DNA of 54,000 nt from an uncultured Eubacteriales bacterium (GCA_900542675.1 UQOT01000004.1:1-54000), one strand, 5' to 3'. Positions 33,664-42,640 are shown, counted from the stretch's first letter. Notes: a model not told the origin generated them from the letters alone. Made by a program: numbers and translations.

Positions 33664-34776
33664 TTAATGGCAAATAATATTCTCTGTGTCCTTGTCAAAG
33701 AGGTGAATTTTGTTAGCATCGAGACCGATTGTAATCTTATCACCGTGCTTCGTTGTAGAACGCGGGTTAACTCTTGCAGTAAAGTCTGTACCTGCAACCT
33801 GGAAGTAGAGATATGTCTCTGCGCCCATCATTTCAACGAGACTGATTTCAACATCTGTTGTGCAGCCCGCTGCAGCCGATACAAACGCCGGATCATCATA
33901 GAGATCCTCAGGTCTGATACCCATAATAACTTCCTTGCCGTTGTACTGCTTAATCTCAGCTTTGTTACCCTTACCATCCGGAAGCTTAATCTTAAAGCTG
34001 CCGTTCTTTAAGTATGTACCATCGCTTGAGCAGTCAACCGTAACATTTAAGAAGTTCATCTGCGGTGAACCGATAAAGCCGGCAACGAACATATTGCAGG
34101 GATACTGATAGAGGTTCGTCGGCGAGTCAACCTGCTGAATGATACCATCCTTCATAACAACAATTCTGGTACCCATTGTCATAGCTTCTGTCTGGTCATG
34201 TGTTACGTAAATAAACGTTGTCTGAAGCTTTTTATGGAGCTTACCAATTTCAGTTCTCATCTGAACTCTGAGCTTAGCATCAAGGTTTGAAAGAGGCTCA
34301 TCCATAAGGAATACCTTAGGATTACGAACGATAGCACGACCGAGTGCAACACGCTGTCTCTGACCACCCGACAAAGCCTTCGGCTTTCTGTCGAGCAAAT
34401 GCTCAATACCGAGTATCTGAGCTGCTTCAATAACCTTTTTCTTTATTTCTTCCTTCGGAACCTTTCTGAGCTTAAGACCGAATGCCATATTTTCAAATAC
34501 CGTCATATGCGGATAAAGAGCATAGTTCTGGAAAACCATAGCTATATCTCTGTCCTTCGGAACAACGTCGTTCATCAGCTTATCGCCTATGTAAAGCTCG
34601 CCTTCCGTTATTTCCTCAAGACCGGCAATCATTCTGAGTGTCGTGGACTTACCGCAGCCTGAAGGACCGACGAAAATTATAAATTCCTTATCTTCAATCT
34701 CCAGATTAAAATCCTTTACAGCCGTAAATCCGCCTGTGTATGTCTTATAAATTCCTCTAAGACTTAAACTTGCCAT
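33664..34776 (-). CDS. msmX: Multiple-sugar ABC transporter ATP-binding protein (MsmX/UgpC type)
   Basis: This is a 370-residue ABC ATPase of the MalK/MsmX/UgpC group that powers several sugar importers from one locus. Walker A GPSGCGKST, Q-loop FQNYALYPHM, the signature LSGGQRQRVALGRA, Walker B VFLMDEPLSNLD and the switch His in YVTHDQTEAM are all intact. A TOBE-type C-terminal domain follows (IMGIRPEDL). No permease or binding protein is adjacent, so it looks like the shared orphan ATPase known from Firmicutes. I chose the ATG at 34776, which has AGGAGG eight bases away; an ATG six bases earlier is only two bases from that site. Confidence 0.94.
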   Translation of the reverse strand: MASLSLRGIYKTYTGGFTAVKDFNLEIEDKEFIIFVGPSGCGKSTTLRMIAGLEEITEGELYIGDKLMNDVVPKDRDIAMVFQNYALYPHMTVFENMAFGLKLRKVPKEEIKKKVIEAAQILGIEHLLDRKPKALSGGQRQRVALGRAIVRNPKVFLMDEPLSNLDAKLRVQMRTEIGKLHKKLQTTFIYVTHDQTEAMTMGTRIVVMKDGIIQQVDSPTNLYQYPCNMFVAGFIGSPQMNFLNVTVDCSSDGTYLKNGSFKIKLPDGKGNKAEIKQYNGKEVIMGIRPEDLYDDPAFVSAAAGCTTDVEISLVEMMGAETYLYFQVAGTDFTARVNPRSTTKHGDKITIGLDANKIHLFDKDTENIICH

Positions 34777-35003
34777 TTCCATGACCTCCTATATGTGTTT
34801 TGTACTGATTTTATAGTCAAAAATGTTTAAAATTTAACCACGAATATATTTTAACATAATTATTTCAAGAAAAAAAGGGCTTAATTTACCAAAATTGATT
34901 TTAAGATTTTAGTTAAATTGCATAGCAAAAATTTTATGCGTAAAAATCTTGGGTAAATATTAACAAAAATTAATGCCGCCCTTGATATATTTTGACGTTG
35001 ACC

Positions 35004-35032
35004 TTGATAAATTACAAAATAGATAGTATAAT
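35004..35032 (+). promoter_or_regulatory. Promoter of argC-argB
   Basis: TTGATA (35004-35009), 17 bases, TATAAT (35027-35032). I saw no ARG box or T-box leader. Confidence 0.6.
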
Positions 35033-35071
35033 AAAGCTTAAAGATTAGTAAGCAGAAAGAAGCGATTACAT

Positions 35072-36112
35072 ATGATTAAAGTTGGAATATTGGGCGCTAC
35101 GGGATACGCGGGAATTGAGACGGTCAGGATGCTTGCGTCACACCCCGACGCTGAAATTGTCCGCGTTGTATCACAGAACTTTGTGGGCAAAAAAATATCG
35201 GACGTATACCCGAACCTGCGCGGAATTTGCGACATAGAGTGTACCGCACTTAACGAAAATGATATTGCAGCAAACTGCGACGTTGTTTTCACCGCTCTGC
35301 CGCACGGCGCGTCAAAAGTTGTAATTCCTTCGCTCTTTAAAAAAGGGCTTAAAATAATAGATTTAAGCGGAGACTTCAGATATAACGACCCCGAAACCTA
35401 CGAAAAATGGTACGGCGAGCCGCATTCTGCGCCCGACGTACTTGCGCAGTCGGTTTACGGTCTGTGTGAGCTTCACAGAGATGAAATTAAAACACATACT
35501 CTTATCGGAAACCCCGGCTGCTACACGACCTGCTCGATTATGGGTCTTGCGCCGCTTGTTGCCAAAAAAGTTGTCGATACAAGGAATTTGATAATCGATG
35601 CAAAATCCGGAGTTACCGGTGCGGGCAGAAGCGCATCTCTGCCAAATATATATTCCGAAGTTAACGAGTCGCTGAAGGCTTATAAGGTTGCGACACACCG
35701 TCACACTTCGGAAATTGAACAGGAGCTTTCACTCCTTGCCGATGAAGATATTATATTATCATTTACACCGCACCTTGTACCGATGCAGCGCGGTATCCTT
35801 GCAACCTGTTACGCAAACCTTACCGAAAAGCTTACTACTAAAGACGCTGTGCAAATTTTTAAGGACTTTTATTACGGTGAAGAATTTGTTCGCGTATACG
35901 ATGCGGACGAGCTGCCCGAGATAAAGCATATTGCAGGTTCAAATTACGTTGGTCTCGGCGTTGTCGTTGATGAGCGTTTAAACCGTGCGGTTGTTATCTC
36001 TTGTATTGATAACTTAATCAAGGGCGCGGCGGGACAGGCCATACAGAATATGAATATAATTTTCGGGCTTGATGAAGGCGCAGGTCTGCGCGCCGTACCG
36101 ATGTATTTATAA
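35072..36112 (+). CDS. argC: N-acetyl-gamma-glutamyl-phosphate reductase
   Basis: ArgC makes N-acetylglutamate semialdehyde from N-acetylglutamyl phosphate with NADPH, the third step of arginine synthesis. The 346-residue protein starts with the Rossmann glycine loop GILGATGYAGIE and has FTALPHGAS. The active-site NPGCYTT contains the catalytic Cys at about 149. Family hallmarks KSGVTGAGR, ATHRHTSEIEQEL and TPHLVPMQRG follow. The length is normal. argB follows 22 bases later, so this is an operon; the other arginine genes are not in the window. Confidence 0.97.
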   Translation: MIKVGILGATGYAGIETVRMLASHPDAEIVRVVSQNFVGKKISDVYPNLRGICDIECTALNENDIAANCDVVFTALPHGASKVVIPSLFKKGLKIIDLSGDFRYNDPETYEKWYGEPHSAPDVLAQSVYGLCELHRDEIKTHTLIGNPGCYTTCSIMGLAPLVAKKVVDTRNLIIDAKSGVTGAGRSASLPNIYSEVNESLKAYKVATHRHTSEIEQELSLLADEDIILSFTPHLVPMQRGILATCYANLTEKLTTKDAVQIFKDFYYGEEFVRVYDADELPEIKHIAGSNYVGLGVVVDERLNRAVVISCIDNLIKGAAGQAIQNMNIIFGLDEGAGLRAVPMYL

Positions 36113-36134
36113 CTAAACAGAGGAGCATAAACTT

Positions 36135-37004
36135 ATGCAGGAACTTATCAAAAAAGCAAATATACTTATTGAGGCGCTGCCGTATATGCAAAAATTTTAC
36201 GGTAAAACCGTTGTAATTAAATACGGCGGCAACGCAATGGTCAGCGAGGACCTTAAAAACAAGGTTATGGAGGACATAACACTCCTTAAATTTATCGGTC
36301 TGCACCCTGTGCTGGTTCACGGCGGCGGCCCTGATATTTCGGAAGCCCTAACGCAGTTCGGTATTCAGAGCGAGTTTATAAACGGGCTTCGCGTGACTGA
36401 CGATGATACTATGCGCGTCGCGCAGATGGTACTTATCGGAAAGACAAATAAAGAAATTGTCTCGCTTATTACCAACAAGGGCGGCAAGGCAATCGGTATA
36501 TCCGGCATAGACGGCAGGTTTATGAAATGCGAAAAACAAACGACCGAGGTAAACGGCAAAGCGGTTGATCTCGGATATGTCGGTAAAATTAAAAGTATCG
36601 ATGAAAAGATGATTGAGTTTTTGGCAAACGACGACTATATACCTGTAATTGCTCCGATAGGCGTAGATGAAACCGGTCAAAGCTATAACGTAAACGCCGA
36701 CACGGTTGCGGGCGCGGTTGCGGCAGCTCTTAAAGCCGAAAAATTAATTCTTTTGACCGATACACCGGGAATAAAGTCGTCACCCGACGCCGATGATATT
36801 ATCTACGAAATAAACCGTGAAGAAATCTACAAAATGATTGATGAGGGCACAATAGTCGGCGGAATGATACCGAAGGTCAAGGGCGGACTTGAGGCTTTAA
36901 AGAGCGGCGTAGAGAACGTACATATTATTGACGGACGCATACCGCACTGTTTATTGCTGGAGATATTCACCGATACGGGTATCGGTACAATGATTACTAA
37001 ATAA
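36135..37004 (+). CDS. argB: Acetylglutamate kinase
   Basis: ArgB phosphorylates N-acetylglutamate, the second and often arginine-inhibited step. The 289-residue protein has KYGGNAM, LVHGGGPDIS, NGLRVTDDDTM, NVNADTVAGAVA, LTDTPG and the C-terminal GGMIPKVKGGLEALKSG. An N-terminal extension (about 1-25, helical, LIKKANILIEALPYMQKF) resembles the mobile helix of arginine-sensitive, hexameric forms, so feedback inhibition by arginine is likely. The ATG follows AGAGGAG. The stop lies two bases from that of the convergent L,D-transpeptidase gene. Confidence 0.97.
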   Translation: MQELIKKANILIEALPYMQKFYGKTVVIKYGGNAMVSEDLKNKVMEDITLLKFIGLHPVLVHGGGPDISEALTQFGIQSEFINGLRVTDDDTMRVAQMVLIGKTNKEIVSLITNKGGKAIGISGIDGRFMKCEKQTTEVNGKAVDLGYVGKIKSIDEKMIEFLANDDYIPVIAPIGVDETGQSYNVNADTVAGAVAAALKAEKLILLTDTPGIKSSPDADDIIYEINREEIYKMIDEGTIVGGMIPKVKGGLEALKSGVENVHIIDGRIPHCLLLEIFTDTGIGTMITK

Positions 37005-37006
37005 GG

Positions 37007-37540
37007 CTATTTAAATACGGCGATTACCGAATTTGCGGTAACCGCCTTTATTATTTCGCGCATAATTGGTTTCTTAACTGCTATACAACCGTGAGTAGGA
37101 CGTCTTAAATCCTCAATGCAGTGCATAAATATCGCCGACCCTCTGCCGGGAATACAATCCTTGTTAAAGCTTGTCGCTAAGCCGTAATCATATAAACCGG
37201 GATATGCCGTCATATGCTCGGCGCTTTTAAAATCCCGCTCCGCTGCCGACAGGTCAACAAGCCGATTATAATACTTCGACTCTGTATCGTCAACCCAATA
37301 CATAGTATCGCTTAATTTAAAATACTTTATTTTTGCGCCGGGATTTTTATCGGTTCCGAATGCACATAAAAACCTAAAAACACCCAAAGGCGTATTTAAA
37401 TCACCCTCCCGCTTATTTTGCGTTACTCCGCGGCCCATTGCACAAGGCGCAGAAAACAGACGGACATACCCTCTCCCGCAGCGGTGAAAAACATCCAGTC
37501 TGCCCCGTCCCTTATATAAAAACTTCACGGATATAAACAT
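37007..37540 (-). CDS. L,D-transpeptidase (YkuD-type) family protein
   Basis: This is a 177-residue protein with a YkuD/ErfK-like catalytic domain. It has KREGDLNTPLGVF early and the active-site pair GSAIFMHC and PTHGCIAVKK (catalytic Cys in HGC) near residues 135-160. Such enzymes cross-link or modify peptidoglycan; this form (COG3786-like) is a short one lacking an obvious wall-binding domain. No clear signal peptide is seen: the N-terminus is only weakly hydrophobic. I prefer ATG at 37540, with GGTGA just upstream, over TTG at 37552. The start is not certain. It is convergent with argB without a visible terminator between them. Confidence 0.85.
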   Translation of the reverse strand: MFISVKFLYKGRGRLDVFHRCGRGYVRLFSAPCAMGRGVTQNKREGDLNTPLGVFRFLCAFGTDKNPGAKIKYFKLSDTMYWVDDTESKYYNRLVDLSAAERDFKSAEHMTAYPGLYDYGLATSFNKDCIPGRGSAIFMHCIEDLRRPTHGCIAVKKPIMREIIKAVTANSVIAVFK

Positions 37541-37646
37541 AAAAATCACCAATACAATTTTATTTTCAACTCCAAATACTATTTACTGATAATTTGCTAT
37601 TTTTCTCATTATTTTTGATATCTTTTACTGATTTTATTAAACATAA

Positions 37647-37675
37647 TTGAAAATTTATTAAAAATTTGGTATAAT
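37647..37675 (+). promoter_or_regulatory. Promoter of the GH5 gene
   Basis: TTGAAA (37647-37652), 17 bases, TATAAT (37670-37675). Confidence 0.6.
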
Positions 37676-37705
37676 CGAGACATCTTTTATATGAGGAGTA
37701 TCATT

Positions 37706-40700
37706 ATGAAAAAACAATTTATATCCGTTTTGCTTGCAATACTTATGTGTGTTTCAAGTCTTACGGCAATACCTGTTTTTGCCGACTACCCGTCGTCACT
37801 CAGCGCAAAGGAGCTTCTTAAGCTTTCGTTGGATTACTGTAATAATATGGATTTATCACAGTATATTGACGACAGCGCAATGACTGAGTACAAAACATCT
37901 TTGGCAAGTGCTCAGAGTAAATATGACGCTTCGGCAGCGAGCAGCGAGCTCACTTCGGCGCGAGATGACCTCGAAAAGAAAAAGGCGGCGCTCATGTTCG
38001 TTCAATCAACCGACCCCGGAAATCCTCTGCCTATGAGAGATTTTGACAATACAGGAATTGTCAAAGATATGGGAATAGGCTGGAACCTCGGTAACACAAT
38101 GGACGGTCATGGAGGTATGCATCCGGGTGAAACATCATGGCAGAGTGTAAGAACCTCAAAAGCGCTTATCAAGGCGGTACACGACACAGGCGTTAACACC
38201 GTCAGAATTCCTGTCACTTGGGGCGATATGATAGACGATGAAAACGGCTATGCTATTGACGAAGCATGGATTGGCAGAGTGCAGGAAATTGTGGATTACT
38301 GTATGGATCTCGGTATGTACGCGATAATCAACATTCACCACGACGGCGTTATCAACTCGGGCGGATGGCTTAATGTTGCGTCCGATGATATTGATGCGGT
38401 CTACGAAAAATACACTTGCGTATGGAGAAATATTGCTAACCGTTTCAGAGATTATGACGAACATCTGATCTTTGAGTCAATAAACGAAATCAGCTGTATG
38501 GATACAGATGACAGCAACAAGAACTCGGATGCTGCTAAAAAATATGATGTGCCGATTATCATGAACCTAAATCAGATTTTCGTAAACGTTGTCCGCTCGA
38601 CGGGCTCTAACAACGAACACCGCTGGCTGGCCGTGCTCTCACACTTTGCAAACGCTAAGGATAATTATTTTAAAATGCCGACAGATTCATACAATACAAA
38701 GAACCGCCTGATGTACTCGGCTCACATCTATAAGAGCACGACCGAGCCGAGATGGGAATATAACAAATTTATAAACGATAAAAACGTTGAAAAAGACGGC
38801 GTAAAGTCAATGGTTGACGGTATAAAGAGTATGCGCACAGCAAGTGCAACCAAAAACTACCCGCTTATACTCGGTGAGTACGGAAACCGCTATTACCCTC
38901 TAAGCAGTTCTGATTCGGGCTGGAACGAAACAGAGCGCGCATGGTACTGCGAGATAGTAACACGCGCGTGCCAAGTTGCAAATGTTGTCCCCTGCTTCTG
39001 GGATCAGGGCTGGCAGGGTGAATTTGAGAGTATGAATACCGTAAAGGGCCTTTATGTAATATTCGACCGCGCAAAGCTTGAGCCTATGGACAGAGAAATT
39101 ACTGATGGACTTGCGCGCGGAATGTATCTTAGTCCTACCTCTAAAAACAAGAACTATGATATGAGCGATATCAAAAAAACACCAAGTATAACCCAAATCA
39201 CCGACATTACTGTTCCCGACAGCATTGAAATGACAGTCGGTGAGACCAAAAAAGTTGACTTTTCGGTTCAGCCCGGCGATACTAATGACGTTGTTCTCTG
39301 GAAGACTGACAACGACAGCGTAGCGACAGTATCAAACGGTACAATTGTCGCATCGGGCATAGGCTGCGCCACAATACACGCCTTCTCACAAAGCGGCAGT
39401 GTTGATAAGGAAATCCACGTGATCTCAAAAGCGAAGCAGAGTGCCGCTCCCGCACAAGCGATAACAACCGATAAAGACGAATACACCGTTGTAACCGGAA
39501 AGTATGGAAGTATAACAGCTTCAGCCGGTAATGGCGAGCAGCTTTATTACACCTCGTCGAACCCCGATGTTGTGACAGTTAATAAGTTTGGCAGACTCTC
39601 CGGCATAAACGAGGGTACGGCATATGTGACTATAACAGCCGAAACAGGTCTTGTAAAGACGGTTAAGTTAAACGTATCGGCAACAGAGACTACTGACGCC
39701 ATGAATGTTTCAGTTCACGCACTGTATCAGGACGATGCGAAAAAGTACTACGGCACCGAGCTGGGCGCGCCCATTAGAATTACAGGCGATGGTCAGTACA
39801 CTGCAACACTTGACTTAGACACCGAAATGTCCGCAAACGGCAAAAAAGCGGGTATCACAGGTCTTGTAAACCTGACCGCGATATACCTAAAAGACAGAGA
39901 TGTGACTGATGGCAACGCCGCTGCATCGCCCGTTGACGCGTGCACAATAAAATACGACCGTGTTGTTGTGGACGGACAGGAACTGACTATAACCACACCC
40001 GACCCGGCAGGCGACATATTCAACGGTCAGGTATTTGACACCGGCGGCCCTATAAACGCGTGGAACAACGGAAACGTAAAAGAAGTCAACACAGACAAAA
40101 CAAATCACGTTGTTAGCCTTACAACTCCTACATCAAAGAAAATTGAAATCACATTTACGCTCAGCGGTGTACACTTTAAGGAAGAGGTAAAACCAAATGT
40201 TAATCCGGTTACAGACCTTGTTCCCAACTGTGAAACCGAAGTTTGCGCAAGAAGTAATGAGACCGTGGAAATATCGGTTAAAGCAGAGCCAAAAGACACG
40301 ACGGAGAAAATTATGTTTGTATCTAAAAACAGCGCCGGCGTAATCACAGAAGCTATATCTGCCGCACCAGACGCAAACGGAATTGCTAAGACAAACATTC
40401 ATATCACAGGTCTCGGCGGGGAAATTACAGCGATGAGCGAAAACGGAAAAAGAGTAATTTTCAACATATATAAATCGGTTGAACCGATTATAGAAAACGA
40501 TGTGATTACAGGCGTATCAGGATACCTCGGCGATAACATACCGGAACATTATAAAGTTATTATTGCTGTATACAATGAAGACGGAACAGTAAGCAATGTA
40601 GTACCTTTAGACGGCAATAAGACAAATATAGAAAACGGTATATTAACAATTGGACAATTAAATATTCACATTAATTCCACACAGACCTCAAAAGTATTTG

Positions 40701-40741
40701 TCTGGGAAAACACTGAGAATTTAAAACCCCTCAGTAAATAG
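37706..40741 (+). CDS. Secreted modular GH5 endoglucanase with Ig-like and carbohydrate-binding-type domains
   Basis: This is a 1011-residue exported glycoside hydrolase. It has a signal peptide (about 1-26) and a helical FIVAR-like segment (about 30-95). The GH5 barrel (about 110-465) has GWNLGNTMD, NTVRIPVTWG, INIHHDG, the acid/base Glu261 in SINEI and the nucleophile Glu391 in LGEYGN. Two BIG2 Ig-like domains (about 480-665) follow, each with a V-T-V-x-x-G-like strand pattern. A beta-rich module (about 670-825, SVHALYQDDAKKYYGT) resembles a carbohydrate-binding domain. The last about 120 residues end in the shared module KVFVWENTENLKPLSK. Beta-glucan or cellulose is the likely substrate. 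The ATG has GAGGAG seven bases upstream. Confidence 0.9.
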   Translation: MKKQFISVLLAILMCVSSLTAIPVFADYPSSLSAKELLKLSLDYCNNMDLSQYIDDSAMTEYKTSLASAQSKYDASAASSELTSARDDLEKKKAALMFVQSTDPGNPLPMRDFDNTGIVKDMGIGWNLGNTMDGHGGMHPGETSWQSVRTSKALIKAVHDTGVNTVRIPVTWGDMIDDENGYAIDEAWIGRVQEIVDYCMDLGMYAIINIHHDGVINSGGWLNVASDDIDAVYEKYTCVWRNIANRFRDYDEHLIFESINEISCMDTDDSNKNSDAAKKYDVPIIMNLNQIFVNVVRSTGSNNEHRWLAVLSHFANAKDNYFKMPTDSYNTKNRLMYSAHIYKSTTEPRWEYNKFINDKNVEKDGVKSMVDGIKSMRTASATKNYPLILGEYGNRYYPLSSSDSGWNETERAWYCEIVTRACQVANVVPCFWDQGWQGEFESMNTVKGLYVIFDRAKLEPMDREITDGLARGMYLSPTSKNKNYDMSDIKKTPSITQITDITVPDSIEMTVGETKKVDFSVQPGDTNDVVLWKTDNDSVATVSNGTIVASGIGCATIHAFSQSGSVDKEIHVISKAKQSAAPAQAITTDKDEYTVVTGKYGSITASAGNGEQLYYTSSNPDVVTVNKFGRLSGINEGTAYVTITAETGLVKTVKLNVSATETTDAMNVSVHALYQDDAKKYYGTELGAPIRITGDGQYTATLDLDTEMSANGKKAGITGLVNLTAIYLKDRDVTDGNAAASPVDACTIKYDRVVVDGQELTITTPDPAGDIFNGQVFDTGGPINAWNNGNVKEVNTDKTNHVVSLTTPTSKKIEITFTLSGVHFKEEVKPNVNPVTDLVPNCETEVCARSNETVEISVKAEPKDTTEKIMFVSKNSAGVITEAISAAPDANGIAKTNIHITGLGGEITAMSENGKRVIFNIYKSVEPIIENDVITGVSGYLGDNIPEHYKVIIAVYNEDGTVSNVVPLDGNKTNIENGILTIGQLNIHINSTQTSKVFVWENTENLKPLSK

Positions 40742-40751
40742 ATAATAAGAA

Positions 40752-40790
40752 ACGCCCCGAAACAGAAATTTCGGGGCGTATATTTAGTTT
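40752..40790 (+). terminator. Terminator of the GH5 gene
   Basis: ACGCCCCGAAA/TTTCGGGGCGT stem, followed by TATATTTAGTTTTTT. Confidence 0.85.
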
Positions 40791-40863
40791 TTTCCCTTAA
40801 GTATCGGGCGCAGACATTTATATTTTATACTTTAATATTTAATCTGTCAAGCCTTACAGTCCG

Positions 40864-40898
40864 AGGACGGAATAATTATTCCGTCCTACATTTTTTGA
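40864..40898. terminator. Perfect 24-base palindrome followed by T's
   Basis: AGGACGGAATAA and its exact complement (40864-40887) form a palindrome without a spacer, then ACATTTTTTG. No gene directly precedes it on the plus strand, so its role is unclear; it may be a second terminator. A further bulged stem at about 40953-40979 with a pyrimidine-rich run on the minus strand probably ends the flavodoxin operon. The rest of this 245-base gap holds nothing recognisable. Confidence 0.55.
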
Positions 40899-40987
40899 AC
40901 TTTTTCGGGTGTTCTGCCGTCTAATACTATATACATAAAAAGGGAGAAAAGCGATAGTTGGTGCGAGAGGCGCCAAACTACATAATT

Positions 40988-41416
40988 TTATACGCCTGCC
41001 GCGGTCTTTCCGAGTGCATTGCAATTAATAACCGCTTCGTCGTCGGGCGCTTCATTTGCCATAACGCTTTCATACACTAAATTTGCACCAGCGGCGCTTA
41101 CACGCTCCTCCCAAGAGCGCATCCATTCTCCGTCACCCCATCCGTATGAGCCGAAAAGTGCGACGTTTTTACCCGATAATTTACCTTCGAGTTCTGTAAA
41201 AAACGGTTCAAATTCGCTTTCCTCCAAAACCTCAGCGCCCATAGCGGGGCAGCCCAAAATCAGTGTATCGTATCCCGCAGCCGCGTCTGCCGATGTTTCC
41301 GAAACATTGAAAATTTCTGTTTCGGCGTTCACTTCCTTTGCTCCGTCCAATACCGCTTGTGCCATAGCTTCGGTATTACCCGTACCACTCCAATAAATAA
41401 TTGCTGTTTTACCCAT
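40988..41416 (-). CDS. Flavodoxin
   Basis: This is a 142-residue flavodoxin, an FMN-containing electron carrier of about 15 kDa. The phosphate-binding loop YWSGTGNTEAMA is at residues 8-19. The isoalloxazine loops are LILGCPAMGAE at about 54-64 and FGSYGWGDGEWM at about 87-98. I chose the ATG at 41416, with AGGAGG ten bases upstream (41427-41432); an upstream in-frame start has no site. It is the last gene of an operon with DUF3793 and DUF2325 genes, a set recurrent in clostridia and often close to iron-uptake genes. Confidence 0.95.
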   Translation of the reverse strand: MGKTAIIYWSGTGNTEAMAQAVLDGAKEVNAETEIFNVSETSADAAAGYDTLILGCPAMGAEVLEESEFEPFFTELEGKLSGKNVALFGSYGWGDGEWMRSWEERVSAAGANLVYESVMANEAPDDEAVINCNALGKTAAGV

Positions 41417-41464
41417 TATGTAAAAACCTCCTAAAATTATATTAACAGACAATAGCCTGATAAT

Positions 41465-42013
41465 TTACTGTGCCGCGCAAAAAAGCTGTGTCAAGGTCCT
41501 GCCTTCGGACAGCCGTCTTACTAATGTTTTTCTGCAAATTCTGTATCTGCCGAATAATTCTTTTGTCTTTTGCTCATTGTGATAGACCTTCCATTCCCCG
41601 GTAAACAAACAGGGCTCTTTATTTATAAACCCATAAATATCATACAAAGGATAGCCTAAAAAAGCACCTATTTCGTGCGGAAAATCCTCGGATTTAAGCC
41701 TCTGCTTCAGAAAATCCAAATATGATTTAAGCGTAAACTCCTGCGGATAACCGCAAGACTTTAAAAACATCAAAATTTCATTTTTTTTAAGATACTGTTT
41801 TAGCTTTTCCTTTCTGAACACCATTACAAGCGCGCGTTTCTCACATTCACACAAAACCTCAAAATAAATATCTTTTGCATTCATTTCTTTGTTCAGACAA
41901 TTTATCTTTGATAACATATCAGGGTCCTTTTTCCTATAACACGCAACTATGTTGGCGGGTTTTATTCCTGCTAAAGCGGGCGCACAATGATATGCGATTA
42001 TTTCTTCAAGCAT
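41465..42013 (-). CDS. DUF3793 family protein
   Basis: This is a 182-residue cytoplasmic protein of the DUF3793 family. The family markers are the start YHCAPALAGIKPANIV and the central DFPHEIGAFLGYPLYDIYGFI. Near the C-terminus is the stretch CLFTGEWKVYHNE. The function is unknown. Conserved His and Cys residues (YHCAP, PHEIG) could bind a metal or cofactor, which is speculation. The ATG follows AGGAGG. It lies between the DUF2325 and flavodoxin genes, and a GTTAG-N6-CTAAC site lies just upstream. Confidence 0.9.
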   Translation of the reverse strand: MLEEIIAYHCAPALAGIKPANIVACYRKKDPDMLSKINCLNKEMNAKDIYFEVLCECEKRALVMVFRKEKLKQYLKKNEILMFLKSCGYPQEFTLKSYLDFLKQRLKSEDFPHEIGAFLGYPLYDIYGFINKEPCLFTGEWKVYHNEQKTKELFGRYRICRKTLVRRLSEGRTLTQLFCAAQ

Positions 42014-42035
42014 ATTATCCTCCTATTATTTTTGT

Positions 42036-42051
42036 GTTAGATGTAACTAAC
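42036..42051 (-). promoter_or_regulatory. GTTAG-N6-CTAAC operator-like site, internal to the operon
   Basis: GTTAGATGTAACTAAC, a perfect five-base inverted repeat with a six-base spacer, lies in the 52-base gap between the DUF2325 stop and the DUF3793 start. It matches the sites at 42408-42423 and 42434-42449. Confidence 0.55.
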
Positions 42052-42065
42052 TTATGCTTAAAAAT

Positions 42066-42353
42066 TTAAACTGTCTGAAAATAGTCTGTCAATGCTCTGT
42101 TCAAGGCACAGGCGCTTGAAGAATGACAGCGCTTAATCTCCGCGCCGACCTTTTGTGCCTGCTGTGACGCCACACGCACCATCTTATGCGCCACTGTTTG
42201 CGTAAATACAATTACCATATCGGGATTTCCAATCTTATTTTTAAAATCAGCGGGACATTGCGTAAATACCTTGCACTTACATCCGTGCTTTTTACATATT
42301 TCCTTATACTTACAGTGCATTCTGTCGTGTCCGCCCACTATTACAACACTCAT
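42066..42353 (-). CDS. DUF2325 domain protein
   Basis: This is a 95-residue protein of the DUF2325 family. It opens with the hallmark MSVVIVGGHDRMHCKYKEICKK, a Rossmann-like beta-alpha start, and ends with a CHSSSACALNRAL segment typical of the family. Four Cys plus several His suggest metal binding. The function is unknown; DUF2325 proteins recur beside flavodoxin, DUF3793 and ferrous-iron transport genes in clostridia. I chose the ATG at 42353, eight bases after GGAGG. It is the first gene of the operon. Confidence 0.9.
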   Translation of the reverse strand: MSVVIVGGHDRMHCKYKEICKKHGCKCKVFTQCPADFKNKIGNPDMVIVFTQTVAHKMVRVASQQAQKVGAEIKRCHSSSACALNRALTDYFQTV

Positions 42354-42407
42354 TATTCTTACCTCCGTATTGCAGTACAATCTTAAATCAATACATATAC
42401 CGCCTTG

Positions 42408-42461
42408 GTTAGTTATAGCTAACTACATTTGTAGTTTAACACAACTAACTCAATTTGTCAA
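42408..42461 (-). promoter_or_regulatory. Promoter with two operator-like repeats for the DUF2325-DUF3793-flavodoxin operon
   Basis: Minus-strand TTGACA (42456-42461), 17 bases, and TAAACT (42433-42438) form a promoter. One GTTAG-type repeat (GTTTAACACAACTAAC, 42434-42449) overlaps its -10 and spacer. A perfect one (GTTAGTTATAGCTAAC, 42408-42423) lies just downstream in the transcript start region. The sequence resembles DtxR/IdeR-type metal-repressor operators (TTAG..CTAA). Confidence 0.6.
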
Positions 42462-42476
42462 TATGTATTTTTAAAT

Positions 42477-42505
42477 TTGACAAAAATCTAAAAAAATGTT
42501 ATAAT
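42477..42505 (+). promoter_or_regulatory. Promoter of the DUF2798 gene
   Basis: Perfect TTGACA (42477-42482) and TATAAT (42500-42505) with 17 bases between. The expected transcript has about 130 untranslated bases. Confidence 0.75.
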
Positions 42506-42530
42506 ACTTGTACAATTTAATATGAAACGC

Positions 42531-42616
42531 AAACGACACACGTATTACCTATAGGTATGTAAATCTGATTACGGAACGTAATCGGATTTTTTTATTTGGT
42601 AATACGTGTGTCGTTT
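42531..42616 (+). promoter_or_regulatory. Nested inverted repeat with internal terminator in the DUF2798 leader
   Basis: A perfect 19-bp inverted repeat (42531-42549 with 42598-42616; arm AAACGACACACGTATTACC) encloses a strong terminator hairpin, GATTACG/CGTAATC with a three-base loop (42567-42583), and a run of seven T's. A CCTATAGG palindrome sits at the left inner edge. It could be a leader that ends transcription before the gene unless read-through is allowed, or a small 86-base MITE. No known riboswitch class was recognised. Confidence 0.55.
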
Positions 42617-42640
42617 TGTGTAAAAAGGGAGTGTATATTT

